The notes: generated by a model from the sequence alone, not told the origin. DNA of 64,000 bases from Mycobacterium rhizamassiliense (GCF_900157375.1 NZ_LT721901.1:124001-188000), one strand, 5' to 3'; shown: positions 53,984 to 63,939, counted from the first letter of the stretch. A program made the numbers and translations.

Positions 53984-55096
53984 TCAGCCCAGAAGCGTCG
54001 CCATTGCCGCCGCCGCGGCCTGCCCGGCCGCACGGTCTAGATGCCCATAGATGCGGGCGGTGGTGGCGGCGTCCTCGTGACCAAGGTGAGCCGCGACGGT
54101 AATGAGCGGCACCCCCTCGCTCAACAGCCAGCTGGCGCAGACGTGGCGGAGATCGTGGATACGCAGCCGCGTGGCCAACAACAACTTGTCGGGGTTGTTC
54201 TCGTCCTTGGTCATGGCTTTGGCCAGGCTCGGAGACCACACGTTGGTGCGCCAGGAATACAGCCGGATGGGGCCGCCCTCGGTGTTGACGAACAACCACT
54301 CGTGCGAGTAGTCGAGCTGGTCGAGCACCGCCGCGGGAAGGTTGATCGTCCGAATTGACCGTCGGGTTTTGGGCTGGCCGATCTCGTATTTGACCCCGCC
54401 GTCGCCAGGCGTCCGCTTCCAGGCCTTGGTAATCCTCACGGTGCCGTTGACGCGGTCAACGTCGCCAGGCTTCAACGCCGTCGCTTCCGAAAACCGGCAG
54501 CCGCTGGCCACCAGAAAGTCAAGGAGCGGGTGCCAGCGATCGGTGAAAGACGCTTTGAGCAACCGGTATTCGTCTTTGGTCAGCAGGGTCATGTCCCGCC
54601 GCAGCGTACGGGGCACTCGAATGCCCGCGGCCGGGTTGGCCGGGATCTCACCCGCCTTGACCGCCAGGTTCAAGGCGCCGGACAAGAATCCCAGTTTGTT
54701 GCTGATCGTCTTGCCGCTGACACCGTCGGCCCGCATCTTGTTGACCCATTTGGCGACGTCGGCGCGATTCAGTGTCGACAGCGGAATATGACCCAACACC
54801 GGCTCGATGTCACGCACCAGATAGCGCCGGTACTCAAACATGGTCTTCTTCTCCACACCCGCCAGGGCGTCGAGATGCTCGGTGAGGTAGCTCGTCACGG
54901 TGTGCCCGTGTCGGGGAATGGCTACCTTCCAGATCCTGCGGGCCTCGGCCGAGCCCAGCCGATTGCAGACGTCTTGGAACTTCAGCGCCTCGGCATGGTC
55001 ATTGAAGCTGGACGAAGTCTGCTTGCCGTCGAAGGTGTACAGCACCGCGGTGTAAGCGGTGCCGTCCTTGCGCATGCGGACGCGAATGGATGCCAC
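53984..55096 (-). CDS. int: Tyrosine recombinase (phage-type integrase)
   Basis: 370 aa from the ATG at 55096. N-terminal arm-binding region (VRMRKDGTAYTAVLYTFDGK), core-binding SAM-like domain (TLNRADVAKWVNKMRADG), catalytic domain with Arg in SGCRFSEATAL, HDLRHVCASW, LGHED and the Tyr in RIYGHLD. All R-H-R-H-Y residues are present, so it should be active. Its gene ends the element next to ssrA, 80 bases from the attachment repeat, as is usual for elements using tmRNA genes. Confidence 0.95.
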   Translation of the reverse strand: MASIRVRMRKDGTAYTAVLYTFDGKQTSSSFNDHAEALKFQDVCNRLGSAEARRIWKVAIPRHGHTVTSYLTEHLDALAGVEKKTMFEYRRYLVRDIEPVLGHIPLSTLNRADVAKWVNKMRADGVSGKTISNKLGFLSGALNLAVKAGEIPANPAAGIRVPRTLRRDMTLLTKDEYRLLKASFTDRWHPLLDFLVASGCRFSEATALKPGDVDRVNGTVRITKAWKRTPGDGGVKYEIGQPKTRRSIRTINLPAAVLDQLDYSHEWLFVNTEGGPIRLYSWRTNVWSPSLAKAMTKDENNPDKLLLATRLRIHDLRHVCASWLLSEGVPLITVAAHLGHEDAATTARIYGHLDRAAGQAAAAAMATLLG

Positions 55097-55120
55097 AAGG
55101 CAAAACCCTATACCGCGATC

Positions 55121-55137
55121 TTGACGTGAATCTTGAC
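55121..55137. repeat. Two TTGAC repeats near the integrase start (arm-site candidates)
   Basis: TTGAC at 55121 and 55133, 12 bp apart, between the integrase start and the attachment repeat at 55177. The same pentamer appears by the distal repeat (25976). Confidence 0.4.
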
Positions 55138-55176
55138 GCGGCTCCGACTTTCGATCTGTCTAGGCTTGTGAACAGT

Positions 55177-55210
55177 CCTTTCTTGGTGGAGCTGCCGGGA
55201 ATCGAACCCG
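55177..55210. repeat. Attachment repeat, ssrA end of the element
   Basis: The 34-bp partner of 25847-25880. It contains the T-arm and acceptor end of tmRNA, so integration preserves a complete tmRNA gene. Confidence 0.8.
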
Positions 55211-55552
55211 GGTCCTACGGCATTCCCTCAAGACTTCTCCGTGCGCAGTTCGCTATGCCTCTACTCGGATCTCCTGTTCACGCGAACTAGCCAGGATGAC
55301 GATCCCAGTCGCTGTTTGGTGTCCCCACGGGTCCCGCGACCGAACCCGTGGGTGGGTCCCTCTAGACGACGCCAGGGTCCGGGTCGAGGGCTCTCCCGGT
55401 CTGACGGACCAGCTATCGCTTAGGCAGCGAGAGCGTAGTCGCGCTGATGTGAATCGGCGCTTATATGGTTGCAACGACGCTTACGGTGGTCTCTTGCCTG
55501 CACCGGCACGCTTCCCTTGATTCGATGCGCGAAGTCGAAACCGTTCAGCCCC
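55184..55552 (-). ncRNA. ssrA: Transfer-messenger RNA (tmRNA)
   Basis: 369 bases from GGGGCTGAACGG at 55552 to the CCA at 55184. The tag frame at 55458-55420 reads ADSHQRDYALAA followed by TAA, the mycobacterial proteolysis tag. The 3' end CGGGTTCGATTCCCGGCAGC forms the T-arm. It rescues stalled ribosomes together with SmpB, encoded nearby at 57366. The 3' end is the integration target of the element; no obvious terminator hairpin now follows it. Confidence 0.96.
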
Positions 55553-55641
55553 TCGCATCCCTGCCGAATTTCGGCAAGACACTCCATTGTACGGCGCTAT
55601 CAACCAGCGGCAACGGAATTTTCTTCCGCGCCAGGCTGCGG

Positions 55642-56487
55642 TCAGATTACGAAGTTCAGGCGCTCGACGATCCGAGCCGCTACGTCCGTGTCCCCACCGA
55701 GCTCGACGTCCTGCGCCCGGGCCGGGCACATCGGCCGCCCGCCGGCCAGCCTGGTGAACTGCAGCGCATCCAGCCGGATGGTCGACGTCGGTTCCTGCGC
55801 GCCGAAGTCGTCGACGACCTGGGCGCGCCCGTCGACGCTGACCCGGATGCCGCGGGCCAGCGGGCCGGTCAGATCGAAGTGGACGCGCGATCCATCGGGT
55901 GCCTTGGCGAGTTTGCCGACCACAAAGCCCATCGTGGCCGCGACCTCATCGAGGGACAGCTGCGACGCGGGCCCGCCGAGTTCGTCATCGGACGACGGGC
56001 GCTGCAGCGCGACGCGGATGTCCTGCTCGTGCATCCAGCAGTCGAAGACCCGAATCCGCATGAACCGCCCGTAGCTGTCGGGCCCGGCGGGCGTGAAGCC
56101 CTGCGCGTTCCAGTCCTCGTCGGACATGCCCTGCAGGACCTTGCGACGCCCATCGGTCACCGCGCGGTAGCGCGCGAGGACCTCGGCGCCGGGTTCTTTG
56201 GCCAGGTCACGCACCCAGCACTCGTTCATCGCCCCGATGTCGTTGCGCACATGGTCGAGGGCTTTGACGTCGGTGTCCGGTTCGGGTGCGGGGATGCCCT
56301 CCAGGAACGACTCGGTGCCGACGATGTGGGCGACGACCGCTTGGACGCACCACCCCGGCAGCGGCGTCATTGCCTGCCACTGCTCCGCGTCCAGGCCGTC
56401 CAGCAGCTTGTCGAGGTCGTCCCACACGGCGAACAGCCCCGAAAGCACCTCGGATTTGTCGAGTTTGGTGATGGGGCGATCGGCCAT
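55642..56487 (-). CDS. Maleylpyruvate-isomerase-like/mycothiol-dependent DinB-fold protein
   Basis: 281 aa. The N-terminal domain shows VWDDLDKLLDGLDAEQWQA, TPLPGWCVQAVVAHIVGTES (metal-site His) and CWMHEQDIRVALQRP (HExD-type segment), the pattern of mycothiol-dependent maleylpyruvate isomerase relatives. The C-terminal half is an SCP2-like domain (VHFDLTGPLARGIRVSVDG). Similar gene beside ssrA in M. tuberculosis (Rv3099c). Reaction unknown. Confidence 0.8.
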   Translation of the reverse strand: MADRPITKLDKSEVLSGLFAVWDDLDKLLDGLDAEQWQAMTPLPGWCVQAVVAHIVGTESFLEGIPAPEPDTDVKALDHVRNDIGAMNECWVRDLAKEPGAEVLARYRAVTDGRRKVLQGMSDEDWNAQGFTPAGPDSYGRFMRIRVFDCWMHEQDIRVALQRPSSDDELGGPASQLSLDEVAATMGFVVGKLAKAPDGSRVHFDLTGPLARGIRVSVDGRAQVVDDFGAQEPTSTIRLDALQFTRLAGGRPMCPARAQDVELGGDTDVAARIVERLNFVI

Positions 56488-56523
56488 GAATCGGATCGTA
56501 GGCGCGTTACCGCCGTACCGGAA

Positions 56524-57369
56524 CTAGCCTGCGGCGATCATCGCGACGGAGCCCATGGCCATCACCATGCCGATGCCCTGCCAGCGGCTGACGCGCTCGC
56601 GCAGGATCATCATCGCCAGCACGACCGTCGCCGCGGGATACAGCGAGATCAAGATGCTGGCCAACGACAGCAGCCAGGATTGCAACGCGATCAGCTGGGT
56701 GACCAGCGCGCAGATGTCCAGGAGCGCGATCGTCAGCGCCAGCTTCATCGAATTGCCCCGCGGCAGCCGCAGGGTCTTGCGCGATGCGGCCATGGCGGTG
56801 ATAACCACGGTGGCCGCCAGCCGGGCGAACATCAGCGGCCACAGCTTGCTGTCGTGCGGCGCCTGGTGCAGGAACACCAGGTCCAGCCCGAACGCGGCCC
56901 CCGCGAAGACCGTCAGCCAGGCCACCTTGGGCGTGAACCGGAAGCGGCTGGCGCCCTCCACTGAAGCCTCGCGGCTGACGAGCATCACCGCGACGATGGC
57001 CAGGACGACGCCGAGCGAGGCCGCCGGCCCCGGTCGCTCCCCCAGCGCGATGCCGACCGCCACCGGTACCGCGGCGTTGAGCACGCCCGCCAGCGGGGCG
57101 ACGACCGAGATCGGGCCGGAGGCCAGGGCGGCATAGAACGCCCACATGCCGAAGGCCTGGCCGACGCCGTACAGGCAACCCCAGAGCACCGCGCCCGAGT
57201 GGATGGGTCCGCCCGCGACGAGGGCCAGCGCTCCCAGCAACACGGCTTCGACCGGGTAGGCCGCCAGCATGACCCGCAGTGCCGCGGTGCGCCGAGCGGC
57301 TACGCCGCCCACAAAGTCGCTGACGCCGTACGAGACGGCAGACAGCTGCGCGTACGCGGCTCCGATCAG
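56524..57369 (-). CDS. EamA/DMT-family transporter
   Basis: About 281 aa if started at the CTG at 57369, which overlaps the smpB stop as CTGA; this restores the first membrane helix (IGAAYAQLSAVSYGVSDFVG). The first canonical start, GTG at 57312, would cut that helix. Ten membrane helices in two EamA repeats, including GMWAFYAALASGPISVVAPL and ILISLYPAATVVLAMMILRE. A drug/metabolite exporter of unknown substrate. I do not recall this gene at the M. tuberculosis locus. Confidence 0.8.
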   Translation of the reverse strand: MIGAAYAQLSAVSYGVSDFVGGVAARRTAALRVMLAAYPVEAVLLGALALVAGGPIHSGAVLWGCLYGVGQAFGMWAFYAALASGPISVVAPLAGVLNAAVPVAVGIALGERPGPAASLGVVLAIVAVMLVSREASVEGASRFRFTPKVAWLTVFAGAAFGLDLVFLHQAPHDSKLWPLMFARLAATVVITAMAASRKTLRLPRGNSMKLALTIALLDICALVTQLIALQSWLLSLASILISLYPAATVVLAMMILRERVSRWQGIGMVMAMGSVAMIAAG

Positions 57370-57875
57370 TTCAAACCCTTCGCTCGCCGGCCCAATTCGC
57401 GAACTACATCGCGCTGAGCATCCCGGCGGGCCATGTCCTGGCGTTTGTCGTACGCTCGCTTGCCTCGTGCCAATGCGAGCTCAACCTTGACCCTGCCCCC
57501 GGTGAAGTACAACGACAACGGCACCAAAGCGAGGTTACCATCGCGAATCTTCCCGATCAGCCTGTCAATTTGTTGCCGATGTAACAACAACTTTCGATTG
57601 CGACGAGGATCATGGTTTGTCCAGCTACCGTGCTGATATTCGGGAATGTGCAAGTTACGCAACCACACTTCGCCGTCGTCAACGGTTGCGAACGCATCGG
57701 CCAACGAGGCCTGGCCCTCACGCAAGCTCTTGACCTCGGTGCCCAGTAACGCCACTCCGGCCTCGAATAACTCCACAATCGCGTAGTCGTGCCGGGCCTT
57801 GCGATTGCTCGCGATTATTTGTTTGCCGTCCCGCTTGCCGCCAACCGCGTTGGTCCGGCTGGACTTTTTGGCCAC
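57366..57875 (-). CDS. smpB: SsrA-binding protein SmpB
   Basis: 169 aa from the GTG at 57875, two bases after the ftsX stop. QIIASNRKARHDYAIVELFE, GVALLGTEVKSLREGQASLA and RRDAQRDVVRELGRRAKGLN are characteristic. It binds the tRNA-like end of tmRNA and brings it to stalled ribosomes; ssrA is 1.8 kb away. The N-terminus is slightly longer than in M. tuberculosis. Confidence 0.95.
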   Translation of the reverse strand: MAKKSSRTNAVGGKRDGKQIIASNRKARHDYAIVELFEAGVALLGTEVKSLREGQASLADAFATVDDGEVWLRNLHIPEYQHGSWTNHDPRRNRKLLLHRQQIDRLIGKIRDGNLALVPLSLYFTGGRVKVELALARGKRAYDKRQDMARRDAQRDVVRELGRRAKGLN

Positions 57876-57877
57876 AG

Positions 57878-58771
57878 CTACCGCCGCACGTACAGCCGCA
57901 ACGTCACGTACGACGTCAACGCCGCCATCGACACGCCGAGAAGCAACAGAATCGGTGAGATGTAAAGAATGTCGGCGTAGTCGACGCGCGCAATGAGATT
58001 CGCTTGATAGAACTGGTTTAACGCGTTGTCCAGGAACAACGCCCGCACCACGAGCAATCCGCCGACAGCGATACCCACGCCGACGGCAGCGGCGAACATC
58101 GCCTCCACCAGGAACGGCAGCTGCGTGTACCACCGGCTGGCACCGACCAGGCGCATGATTCCGATCTCGGTGCGTCGCGTGTACGCCGCGACCTGAACCA
58201 TGTTGGCAATCAACAAGATTGCGCCGACGGCCTGAACCAAAGCCACCGCGAACGCGACGTTGCTCAAACCGTCCAGCACGGCGAACAGCCGATCGATCAG
58301 GTCCTTCTGGTTCAGGACGGACAACACCCCGGGCTGGCCCTGCATCGCGGCGTCGAAGTCCTTGTGTTGCTCGGGATTGTTCAGCTTGACGATGAACGAC
58401 GCGGGGAAGGAATCCTTGCCGGCAACGTCCTTGTACTGCGGGAACTTTCGGATGGCGTCGTCGTAGGCGTCCTGACGGTTGAGGAACCGCACCGACTTGA
58501 CGTCGTCGCGTCCCTCGATCTTCTGGCGCAGCGGCTTGCACGGACTTGCCGTGCAGCCAGGATCGTTGGCGGACACGTCCTCGGTCAGGAAGACCTGCGT
58601 CTCGACCCGGTCGAGGTAGATGGCACGCGAGTGCTCCGCCAGGCGGACCACCAGCAGACCACCGCCGAACAGACCGATGGAGATCGCGGTCGTCAGGATC
58701 ATCGCGACCGTCATGGTGACGTTGCGCCGAAGACCGGTCAGGACCTCGTTGAGTAGGAAGCCGAAGCGCAC
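57878..58771 (-). CDS. ftsX: Cell-division ABC transporter permease FtsX
   Basis: 297 aa from the GTG at 58771, directly abutting the ftsE stop. One N-terminal membrane helix ([20 protein letters not shown]), an extracellular domain with two Cys ([12 protein letters not shown]), then three helices. It forms the FtsEX complex that activates peptidoglycan hydrolases (RipC in mycobacteria). Confidence 0.95.
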   Translation of the reverse strand: MRFGFLLNEVLTGLRRNVTMTVAMILTTAISIGLFGGGLLVVRLAEHSRAIYLDRVETQVFLTEDVSANDPGCTASPCKPLRQKIEGRDDVKSVRFLNRQDAYDDAIRKFPQYKDVAGKDSFPASFIVKLNNPEQHKDFDAAMQGQPGVLSVLNQKDLIDRLFAVLDGLSNVAFAVALVQAVGAILLIANMVQVAAYTRRTEIGIMRLVGASRWYTQLPFLVEAMFAAAVGVGIAVGGLLVVRALFLDNALNQFYQANLIARVDYADILYISPILLLLGVSMAALTSYVTLRLYVRR

Positions 58772-59461
58772 TTAGCGATCCATCCCGTAGATGCCACGTT
58801 CTTCGTCACGGACGAGTCTGCCCAGGGACAACTCGACGACGCGCTGCCGCATCGAGTCAACGATGTGGTGGTCGTGCGTTGCCATCAAGACCGTCGTCCC
58901 GGTGCGGTTGATCCGCTCCAACAAATCCATGATGTCGTTACTGGTGTCGGGGTCGAGGTTTCCGGTGGGCTCGTCGGCCAGCAGGATCAGCGGCCGGTTG
59001 ACGAACGCGCGCGCGATCGCAACCCGCTGCTGCTCGCCACCCGAGAGCTCGCCCGGCAGCCGGTTGGCCTTGCCGGACAGCCCGACGGTGTCGAGCACCT
59101 CGGGCACCACCCGGTTGATCGCCTCGGTGCGCTTGCCGATGACCTCCAGGGCGAAGGCGACGTTCTCGAACACCGTCTTTTGCTGGAGCAGCCGAAAGTC
59201 CTGGAACACGCAGCCGATCACCTGACGCAATTTCGGCACGTGCCGGCCCGGCAATTTGTTGACGTGAAACTTCGACACCCGCACGTCGCCGCTCGACGGG
59301 GTCTCGGCGGCCAACAGCAGCCGCATAAACGTCGATTTGCCCGACCCCGACGGGCCGATGAGGAAGACGAATTCACCCTTGTCGATTTTGACGTTGATGT
59401 CATCGAGCGCCGGACGAGCCGCCGCTTTGTACTTCTTGCTGACATGGTCGAGGGTGATCAT
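58772..59461 (-). CDS. ftsE: Cell-division ATP-binding protein FtsE
   Basis: 229 aa from the ATG at 59461. Walker [10 protein letters not shown], signature [14 protein letters not shown], Walker [15 protein letters not shown]-loop ATHDHHIV. ATPase of the FtsEX complex. Frames extending further upstream are not coding. Confidence 0.96.
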   Translation of the reverse strand: MITLDHVSKKYKAAARPALDDINVKIDKGEFVFLIGPSGSGKSTFMRLLLAAETPSSGDVRVSKFHVNKLPGRHVPKLRQVIGCVFQDFRLLQQKTVFENVAFALEVIGKRTEAINRVVPEVLDTVGLSGKANRLPGELSGGEQQRVAIARAFVNRPLILLADEPTGNLDPDTSNDIMDLLERINRTGTTVLMATHDHHIVDSMRQRVVELSLGRLVRDEERGIYGMDR

Positions 59462-59532
59462 CACGGCACGCCAGTGTAGCGGTGAATTTCGCTGGACCGC
59501 GACGGTCGAGCGGCGGGTGGCCTGGAGATGGG

Positions 59533-59991
59533 CTACTGACCTGGGCTGGGCTGCGGTAGCGGCGGGGGTGACGACGGCGCGGTCGAGCTCGGCGGGCAAA
59601 GAGGCGCGGGCAGCAGACACGGCAGCTGCGGCAGCTGGAACGGCGGCGTCGTGGTCGTCGTGGTCGTCGTCGGGGGCACTGTCGGCGGAGGCGGCGTCGT
59701 CGTGGTGGTCGGCGTCGGCGGGTAGCTCTCCCGCGGCGGCTGCTGCACGCGGCTGCGCGGGACCCAGGTGTAGTTCGGGTCGGGGACGAAGCCCGGCGGC
59801 ACGATCTGCGGCACCGGCGCCTTGGGAGGCGGTTCCGGGCGGTACGTGTCGTAGACCCACCACACCGCCAGAAACGCCACGATCAACAAGAACGTGGACG
59901 TGCGGACCCGCCCACCGAACATGTGGCCCGGCCAGCTCTTGTCCTTGTCCTCGTCGGCGCGCCTCTCGAAGACGTTGAGGGTCAGCTTCAC
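59533..59991 (-). CDS. Proline-rich membrane protein
   Basis: 152 aa from the GTG at 59991, overlapping the mscS stop as GTGA. A cytoplasmic lead with [13 protein letters not shown], one membrane helix ([19 protein letters not shown]), then a long Pro/Thr-rich extracellular tail. A gene like this occupies the same place in M. tuberculosis (Rv3103c). Function unknown; the position suggests a cell-envelope role. Confidence 0.8.
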   Translation of the reverse strand: MKLTLNVFERRADEDKDKSWPGHMFGGRVRTSTFLLIVAFLAVWWVYDTYRPEPPPKAPVPQIVPPGFVPDPNYTWVPRSRVQQPPRESYPPTPTTTTTPPPPTVPPTTTTTTTTPPFQLPQLPCLLPAPLCPPSSTAPSSPPPLPQPSPGQ

Positions 59992-60974
59992 CGTTGCACC
60001 GACTCTCGGCCCGTCTCGTGAGCGGCCTCGGCGGCCTGCGCGGCCGGCACGCCTGGGTCGTCCTCGACCACGCTCACCCTCGCATCGGCGGCGGTGACGA
60101 TGCCGGCGCGGCCGAGCGCCCGTACGACCAGCACCCGCAGCTGCCGGCCGGCCTCGAACTGCTTGCCGGGCAGGGTGCGGGCCACCATCCGCAGCGTGAC
60201 GGTGTCGACCTCGATGCTCTCCAGCCCCATCAGCGTGGGGGCATCCAGCAGCAACTCCCCCAGCAGCGGGTTGTCCATGGCGTGGTCGCACACCTCGTGC
60301 AAGACCTCGTTGACCCGGTTGAGGTCGGCGCTGGTCGAGACGGGAATGTCCACCACCGCGCGCGCCCAGTCCTTGGACAGGTTGACCGTCTTGACGATCA
60401 GACCGTTGGGGATGGTGAACAGCTCCCCCTCCGAGGAACGCAGCCGGGTGACGCGCAGGGTCACATTCTCGACGGTGCCGCGGGCCTCGGCGTTGATCCC
60501 CGTGACGGTCAGCGAGACCAGGTCACCGAAGCCGTATTGCTTCTCAACGATGATGAAAAAGCCCGACAGCAGGTCCTTGACCAGCTGCTGGGCGCCGAAA
60601 CCGAGGGCGGCACCGAGCACCGTGGCGGGCGCGACGAGCCCGCCGACGGAAAACTTCAGCACGTCGGCGATCTGCATGATGACCCAGATCGCGATGATGA
60701 CGATCGACACCCACTGAATCACCGACGCCACCGCCTGGCGGTGCTTGGTGGCCTCCGAACGCACCAGAGCGTCGCTGGCGGCGAAGCCGACGTCGAGCTG
60801 ACGGGTGACCTGCTGGGCCACCCAGGTAACGAAGCGGACCGCCAGCACCGCCGCGATGACCAGCATGACGATGTGCAGACCCTGGTCCAGGATCCAGCCA
60901 CCGAACTCGCCGCGCCAGAAATCGTGCCAGCGCTGGCCGGCCGAGGCTGCGATAAATGTTGTGTTAGTCGTCAT
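59988..60974 (-). CDS. MscS-family mechanosensitive channel
   Basis: 328 aa from the ATG at 60974, overlapping the prfB end by 11 bases. Membrane helices with [20 protein letters not shown] and [17 protein letters not shown]; pore helix and beta domain [59 protein letters not shown]. It releases turgor on osmotic downshift. Same place as Rv3104c. Confidence 0.9.
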   Translation of the reverse strand: MTTNTTFIAASAGQRWHDFWRGEFGGWILDQGLHIVMLVIAAVLAVRFVTWVAQQVTRQLDVGFAASDALVRSEATKHRQAVASVIQWVSIVIIAIWVIMQIADVLKFSVGGLVAPATVLGAALGFGAQQLVKDLLSGFFIIVEKQYGFGDLVSLTVTGINAEARGTVENVTLRVTRLRSSEGELFTIPNGLIVKTVNLSKDWARAVVDIPVSTSADLNRVNEVLHEVCDHAMDNPLLGELLLDAPTLMGLESIEVDTVTLRMVARTLPGKQFEAGRQLRVLVVRALGRAGIVTAADARVSVVEDDPGVPAAQAAEAAHETGRESVQR

Positions 60975-62070
60975 CTTTTCGGTTGCGCCACCGGATACCC
61001 GCTTCAAGGAATCCGTCGATGTCTCCGTCCAGAACGGCCGCCGGATTGCCCACCTCGTACTCGGTTCGCAAATCCTTGACCATCTGATACGGGTGTAGGA
61101 CATAGGAGCGCATCTGATTACCCCAGGAACTGCCGCCCTCACCTTTCAGGGCGTCGAGCTCCGCGCGCTCCTCTAAACGCTTGCGCTCCAACAACTTTGC
61201 CTGAAGCACTCGCATTGCCGAAACTTTGTTCTGCAGTTGCGACTTTTCGTTCTGGCAAGTCACGACGATACCCGTTGGGACGTGGGTTAGACGAACCGCC
61301 GAGTCGGTGGTGTTCACCGACTGGCCGCCCGGACCGCTGGATCGGTACACGTCAACGCGCACATCGCCCTCTGGAATATCAATGTGATCGGTGGTCTCCA
61401 CCACCGGCAGAACCTCGACTTCAGCGAACGATGTCTGCCGCCGGCTCTGGTTGTCGAACGGACTGATCCGCACCAGCCGATGCGTGCCCTGCTCCACGGA
61501 CAACGTGCCGTAGGCGTACGGCGCGTGCACGGCGAACGTCGCGCTCTTGATCCCGGCTTCTTCGGCGTAGGAGGTGTCGAACACCTCGACGCCGTACTTG
61601 TGTTGCTCGGCCCAGCGGATGTACATGCGCATCAACATCTCGGCCCAGTCGGCGGCGTCCACCCCGCCGGCGCCCGAGCGGATAGTGAGCAGCGCCTCGC
61701 GCTCGTCGTACTCCCCGGACAGCAGGGTGCGCACCTCGGCCGCTTCGATGTCGGCGCGCAGGGCCTTGAGCTCCACGTCGGCCTCCGCCAGCTCGTCGGC
61801 GGCGCCTTCCTCGGCGGCGAGTTCGTAGAGCACCGGCAGATCATCGAGCCGCTGCCGCAGTCCCTCGATGCGGCGCAGCTCCCCCTGGGCGTGGGAGAGC
61901 TGGCTGGTCACCCGCTGCGCGTTGCCCTGGTCATCCCACAGCTTGGGGTCGCTGGCCTCGTGCTCGAGCTTCTCGATTCGGCTGCGCAGACCGTCGACGT
62001 CGAGCACTCGCTCCACCGTGGTCAACGCGGAGTCGAGGGCGGCGATATCGGCTTGACGGTCGGGTTCCAC
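60964..62070 (-). CDS. prfB: Peptide chain release factor 2
   Basis: 368 aa from the GTG at 62070 ([13 protein letters not shown]). GGQ loop in [14 protein letters not shown]; the stop-recognition region contains [13 protein letters not shown]. The frame is continuous, so there is no programmed frameshift as in E. coli. Recognises UGA/UAA. First gene of the leftward prfB-mscS-ftsEX-smpB cluster. Confidence 0.95.
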   Translation of the reverse strand: MEPDRQADIAALDSALTTVERVLDVDGLRSRIEKLEHEASDPKLWDDQGNAQRVTSQLSHAQGELRRIEGLRQRLDDLPVLYELAAEEGAADELAEADVELKALRADIEAAEVRTLLSGEYDEREALLTIRSGAGGVDAADWAEMLMRMYIRWAEQHKYGVEVFDTSYAEEAGIKSATFAVHAPYAYGTLSVEQGTHRLVRISPFDNQSRRQTSFAEVEVLPVVETTDHIDIPEGDVRVDVYRSSGPGGQSVNTTDSAVRLTHVPTGIVVTCQNEKSQLQNKVSAMRVLQAKLLERKRLEERAELDALKGEGGSSWGNQMRSYVLHPYQMVKDLRTEYEVGNPAAVLDGDIDGFLEAGIRWRNRKDDD

Positions 62071-62256
62071 AGCCGCCCACGTTACCGGCGGCCTGGTCGA
62101 GACCGACTGGTCAGGTGGCGAGCGGGGCCGCTTCAGCCACATGCCGGGCCGCAGCCATTAGCATTCGGGTGACCATCATGTGCGCCCGCGACTGCGACGC
62201 CCAGCCCTAATCTCAGCCCTTGCGTCGCAGCCCGGGCACGAACAGAAGGCTCGGGT

Positions 62257-63621
62257 ATGCGTCCATTTCACGTCGCTATCGTCGGCTCCGGACCGTCGGG
62301 GTTCTTCGCAGCGGCTTCTCTGCTCAAGACCGCCGACGCCTCCGACGAGGTCGAGGTAGCCGTCGACATGCTCGAGATGCTGCCGACGCCCTGGGGCCTG
62401 GTGCGCTCCGGCGTCGCGCCCGACCACCCCAAGATCAAGTCGATCAGCAAGCAGTTCGAGAAGACCGCCGGGGACCCGCGGTTCCGCTTCTTCGGCAACG
62501 TGGTGGTCGGCGAGCACGTCGAGGCCGCCGAACTCGCCGAGCACTACGACGCGGTGATCTACGCCGTCGGTGCGCAGTCCGATCGCGCGCTGGGCATTCC
62601 CGGCGAGGACCTGGACGGCAGCGTTGCCGCCGTCGACTTCGTGGGCTGGTACAACGCGCACCCCAACTTCGAGGAGATAGCGCCCGATCTGTCGGGAGCC
62701 CGGGCCGTTGTCATCGGCAATGGCAACGTCGCACTCGACGTCGCGCGCATCCTGATCACCGACCCGGAGGTACTGGCCCAGACCGACATCGCCGATCACG
62801 CGCTGGACACGCTGCGGCCTTGCGGCGTGGAGGAAGTCGTGATCTTGGGCCGGCGCGGGGCACTGCAGACCGCGTTCACCACGCTGGAGTTGCGCGAGCT
62901 GACCGACCTCGAAGGCGTGGACGTGATCGTCGATCCGGCGCAGCTGCAGGACATCAGCGACGAGGACGCCGAAGCCGCCGGCAAGACGACCAAGCAGAAC
63001 ATCAAGGTGCTGCGCGACTACGCCAACCGCGAACCCCGTCCGGGACACCGGCGCATGGTGTTCCGATTCATGACGTCCCCGATCGAGATCAAGGGCGAGG
63101 ACCGGGTCGAGCGAATTGTGCTCGGCCGCAACGAGTTGGTCACCGATTCCAGCGGGCGGGTCTCGGCCAAGGACACCGGCGAACGCGAGGAACTCCCCGC
63201 GCAGCTGGTCGTGCGGTCGGTGGGTTACCGCGGCGTGCCCACCCCGGGTCTGCCGTTCGACGAAAAAAGCGCCACCATTCCGAACACCGATGGCAAGGTC
63301 GAGGGCAGCCGCAACGAGTACGTCGTCGGGTGGATCAAGCGCGGGCCAACCGGCGTCATCGGCACCAATAAGAAGGACTCCCAGGAAACCGTCGACACGT
63401 TGATCGCCGACCTGACCGGCGCCGCCGAACTCGCCGACTTCCCGGACGACCACGCCGACAAGCTGACCGATTGGCTGTCCTCGCGCCAACCGCAGCTGGT
63501 GACGTCCGCGCACTGGGACATCATCGATCGCCACGAGCGGGCGGCCGGCGAGCCGCACGGGCGTCCTCGCGTCAAGCTGCCGAGCGTGGCCAAGCTGCTG
63601 CACATCAGCCACCCCAAGTAG
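62257..63621 (+). CDS. fprA: NADPH-ferredoxin reductase FprA
   Basis: 454 aa from the ATG at 62257. FAD motif IVGSGPSGFFAAASLL, LPTPWGLVRSGVAPDH, NADPH motif VIGNGNVALDVARIL, and VVGWIKRGPTGVIGTNKKDS near the end: all typical of adrenodoxin-reductase-like FprA. It passes electrons from NADPH to ferredoxins, which serve P450s such as those in this window. Divergent from prfB. Confidence 0.95.
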   Translation: MRPFHVAIVGSGPSGFFAAASLLKTADASDEVEVAVDMLEMLPTPWGLVRSGVAPDHPKIKSISKQFEKTAGDPRFRFFGNVVVGEHVEAAELAEHYDAVIYAVGAQSDRALGIPGEDLDGSVAAVDFVGWYNAHPNFEEIAPDLSGARAVVIGNGNVALDVARILITDPEVLAQTDIADHALDTLRPCGVEEVVILGRRGALQTAFTTLELRELTDLEGVDVIVDPAQLQDISDEDAEAAGKTTKQNIKVLRDYANREPRPGHRRMVFRFMTSPIEIKGEDRVERIVLGRNELVTDSSGRVSAKDTGEREELPAQLVVRSVGYRGVPTPGLPFDEKSATIPNTDGKVEGSRNEYVVGWIKRGPTGVIGTNKKDSQETVDTLIADLTGAAELADFPDDHADKLTDWLSSRQPQLVTSAHWDIIDRHERAAGEPHGRPRVKLPSVAKLLHISHPK

Positions 63622-63939
63622 CCGTTGCCGCGCCGGTACCGATAGGCGAATTTCAAACGCGATAGCGGATTGGGCAACCGGTTGCTGCCCAAAAGCCTTA
63701 CAAATATCTGCGAATTCGCTGGACTAGCACCGTTAATGCGCTAGACACGTAATACTTCCCTCGCGAGTTTCTGCCACGTTCCATTACCGAAGGCAGCCGA
63801 GATGCTCCGTGCCCATGCCCCGCCGACGAGCCGCCATTCCGGTTGATTCAAGGCACTTTTGACCCTCGCCAATCCGACGTTTTTCCGGCCACCTACGCCA
63901 GCGCCGCTCATCTATCACCGTCAAAGGAGACGTGACACA
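63622..63939. other. Intergenic region before the PPE gene
   Basis: 318 bases. It should carry the PPE promoter; AAAGGAG at 63923 is the ribosome site. No other feature was recognised. Confidence 0.4.

Larger units (their letters stand above)
25847..55210. mobile_element. ssrA-inserted integrative element (about 29.3 kb)
   Basis: Bounded by the 34-bp direct repeats. The tyrosine integrase sits next to the ssrA copy with TTGAC arm-type repeats on both sides. Replication (PrimPol-ATPase) and excision functions follow, then unknown and defence-like genes, then a catabolic cargo. No phage structural, terminase or lysis genes and no conjugation genes are visible, so it looks like an integrative mobilisable element or satellite rather than a prophage. 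It is possible that the 26-41 kb cargo came in a separate event that used the same site. Confidence 0.65.

Noticed and set aside
59590..59740. GTCGTGGTCGTCGTC tandem repeat
   Set aside because: Explained by the Pro/Thr-rich tail of the membrane protein at 59533-59991.
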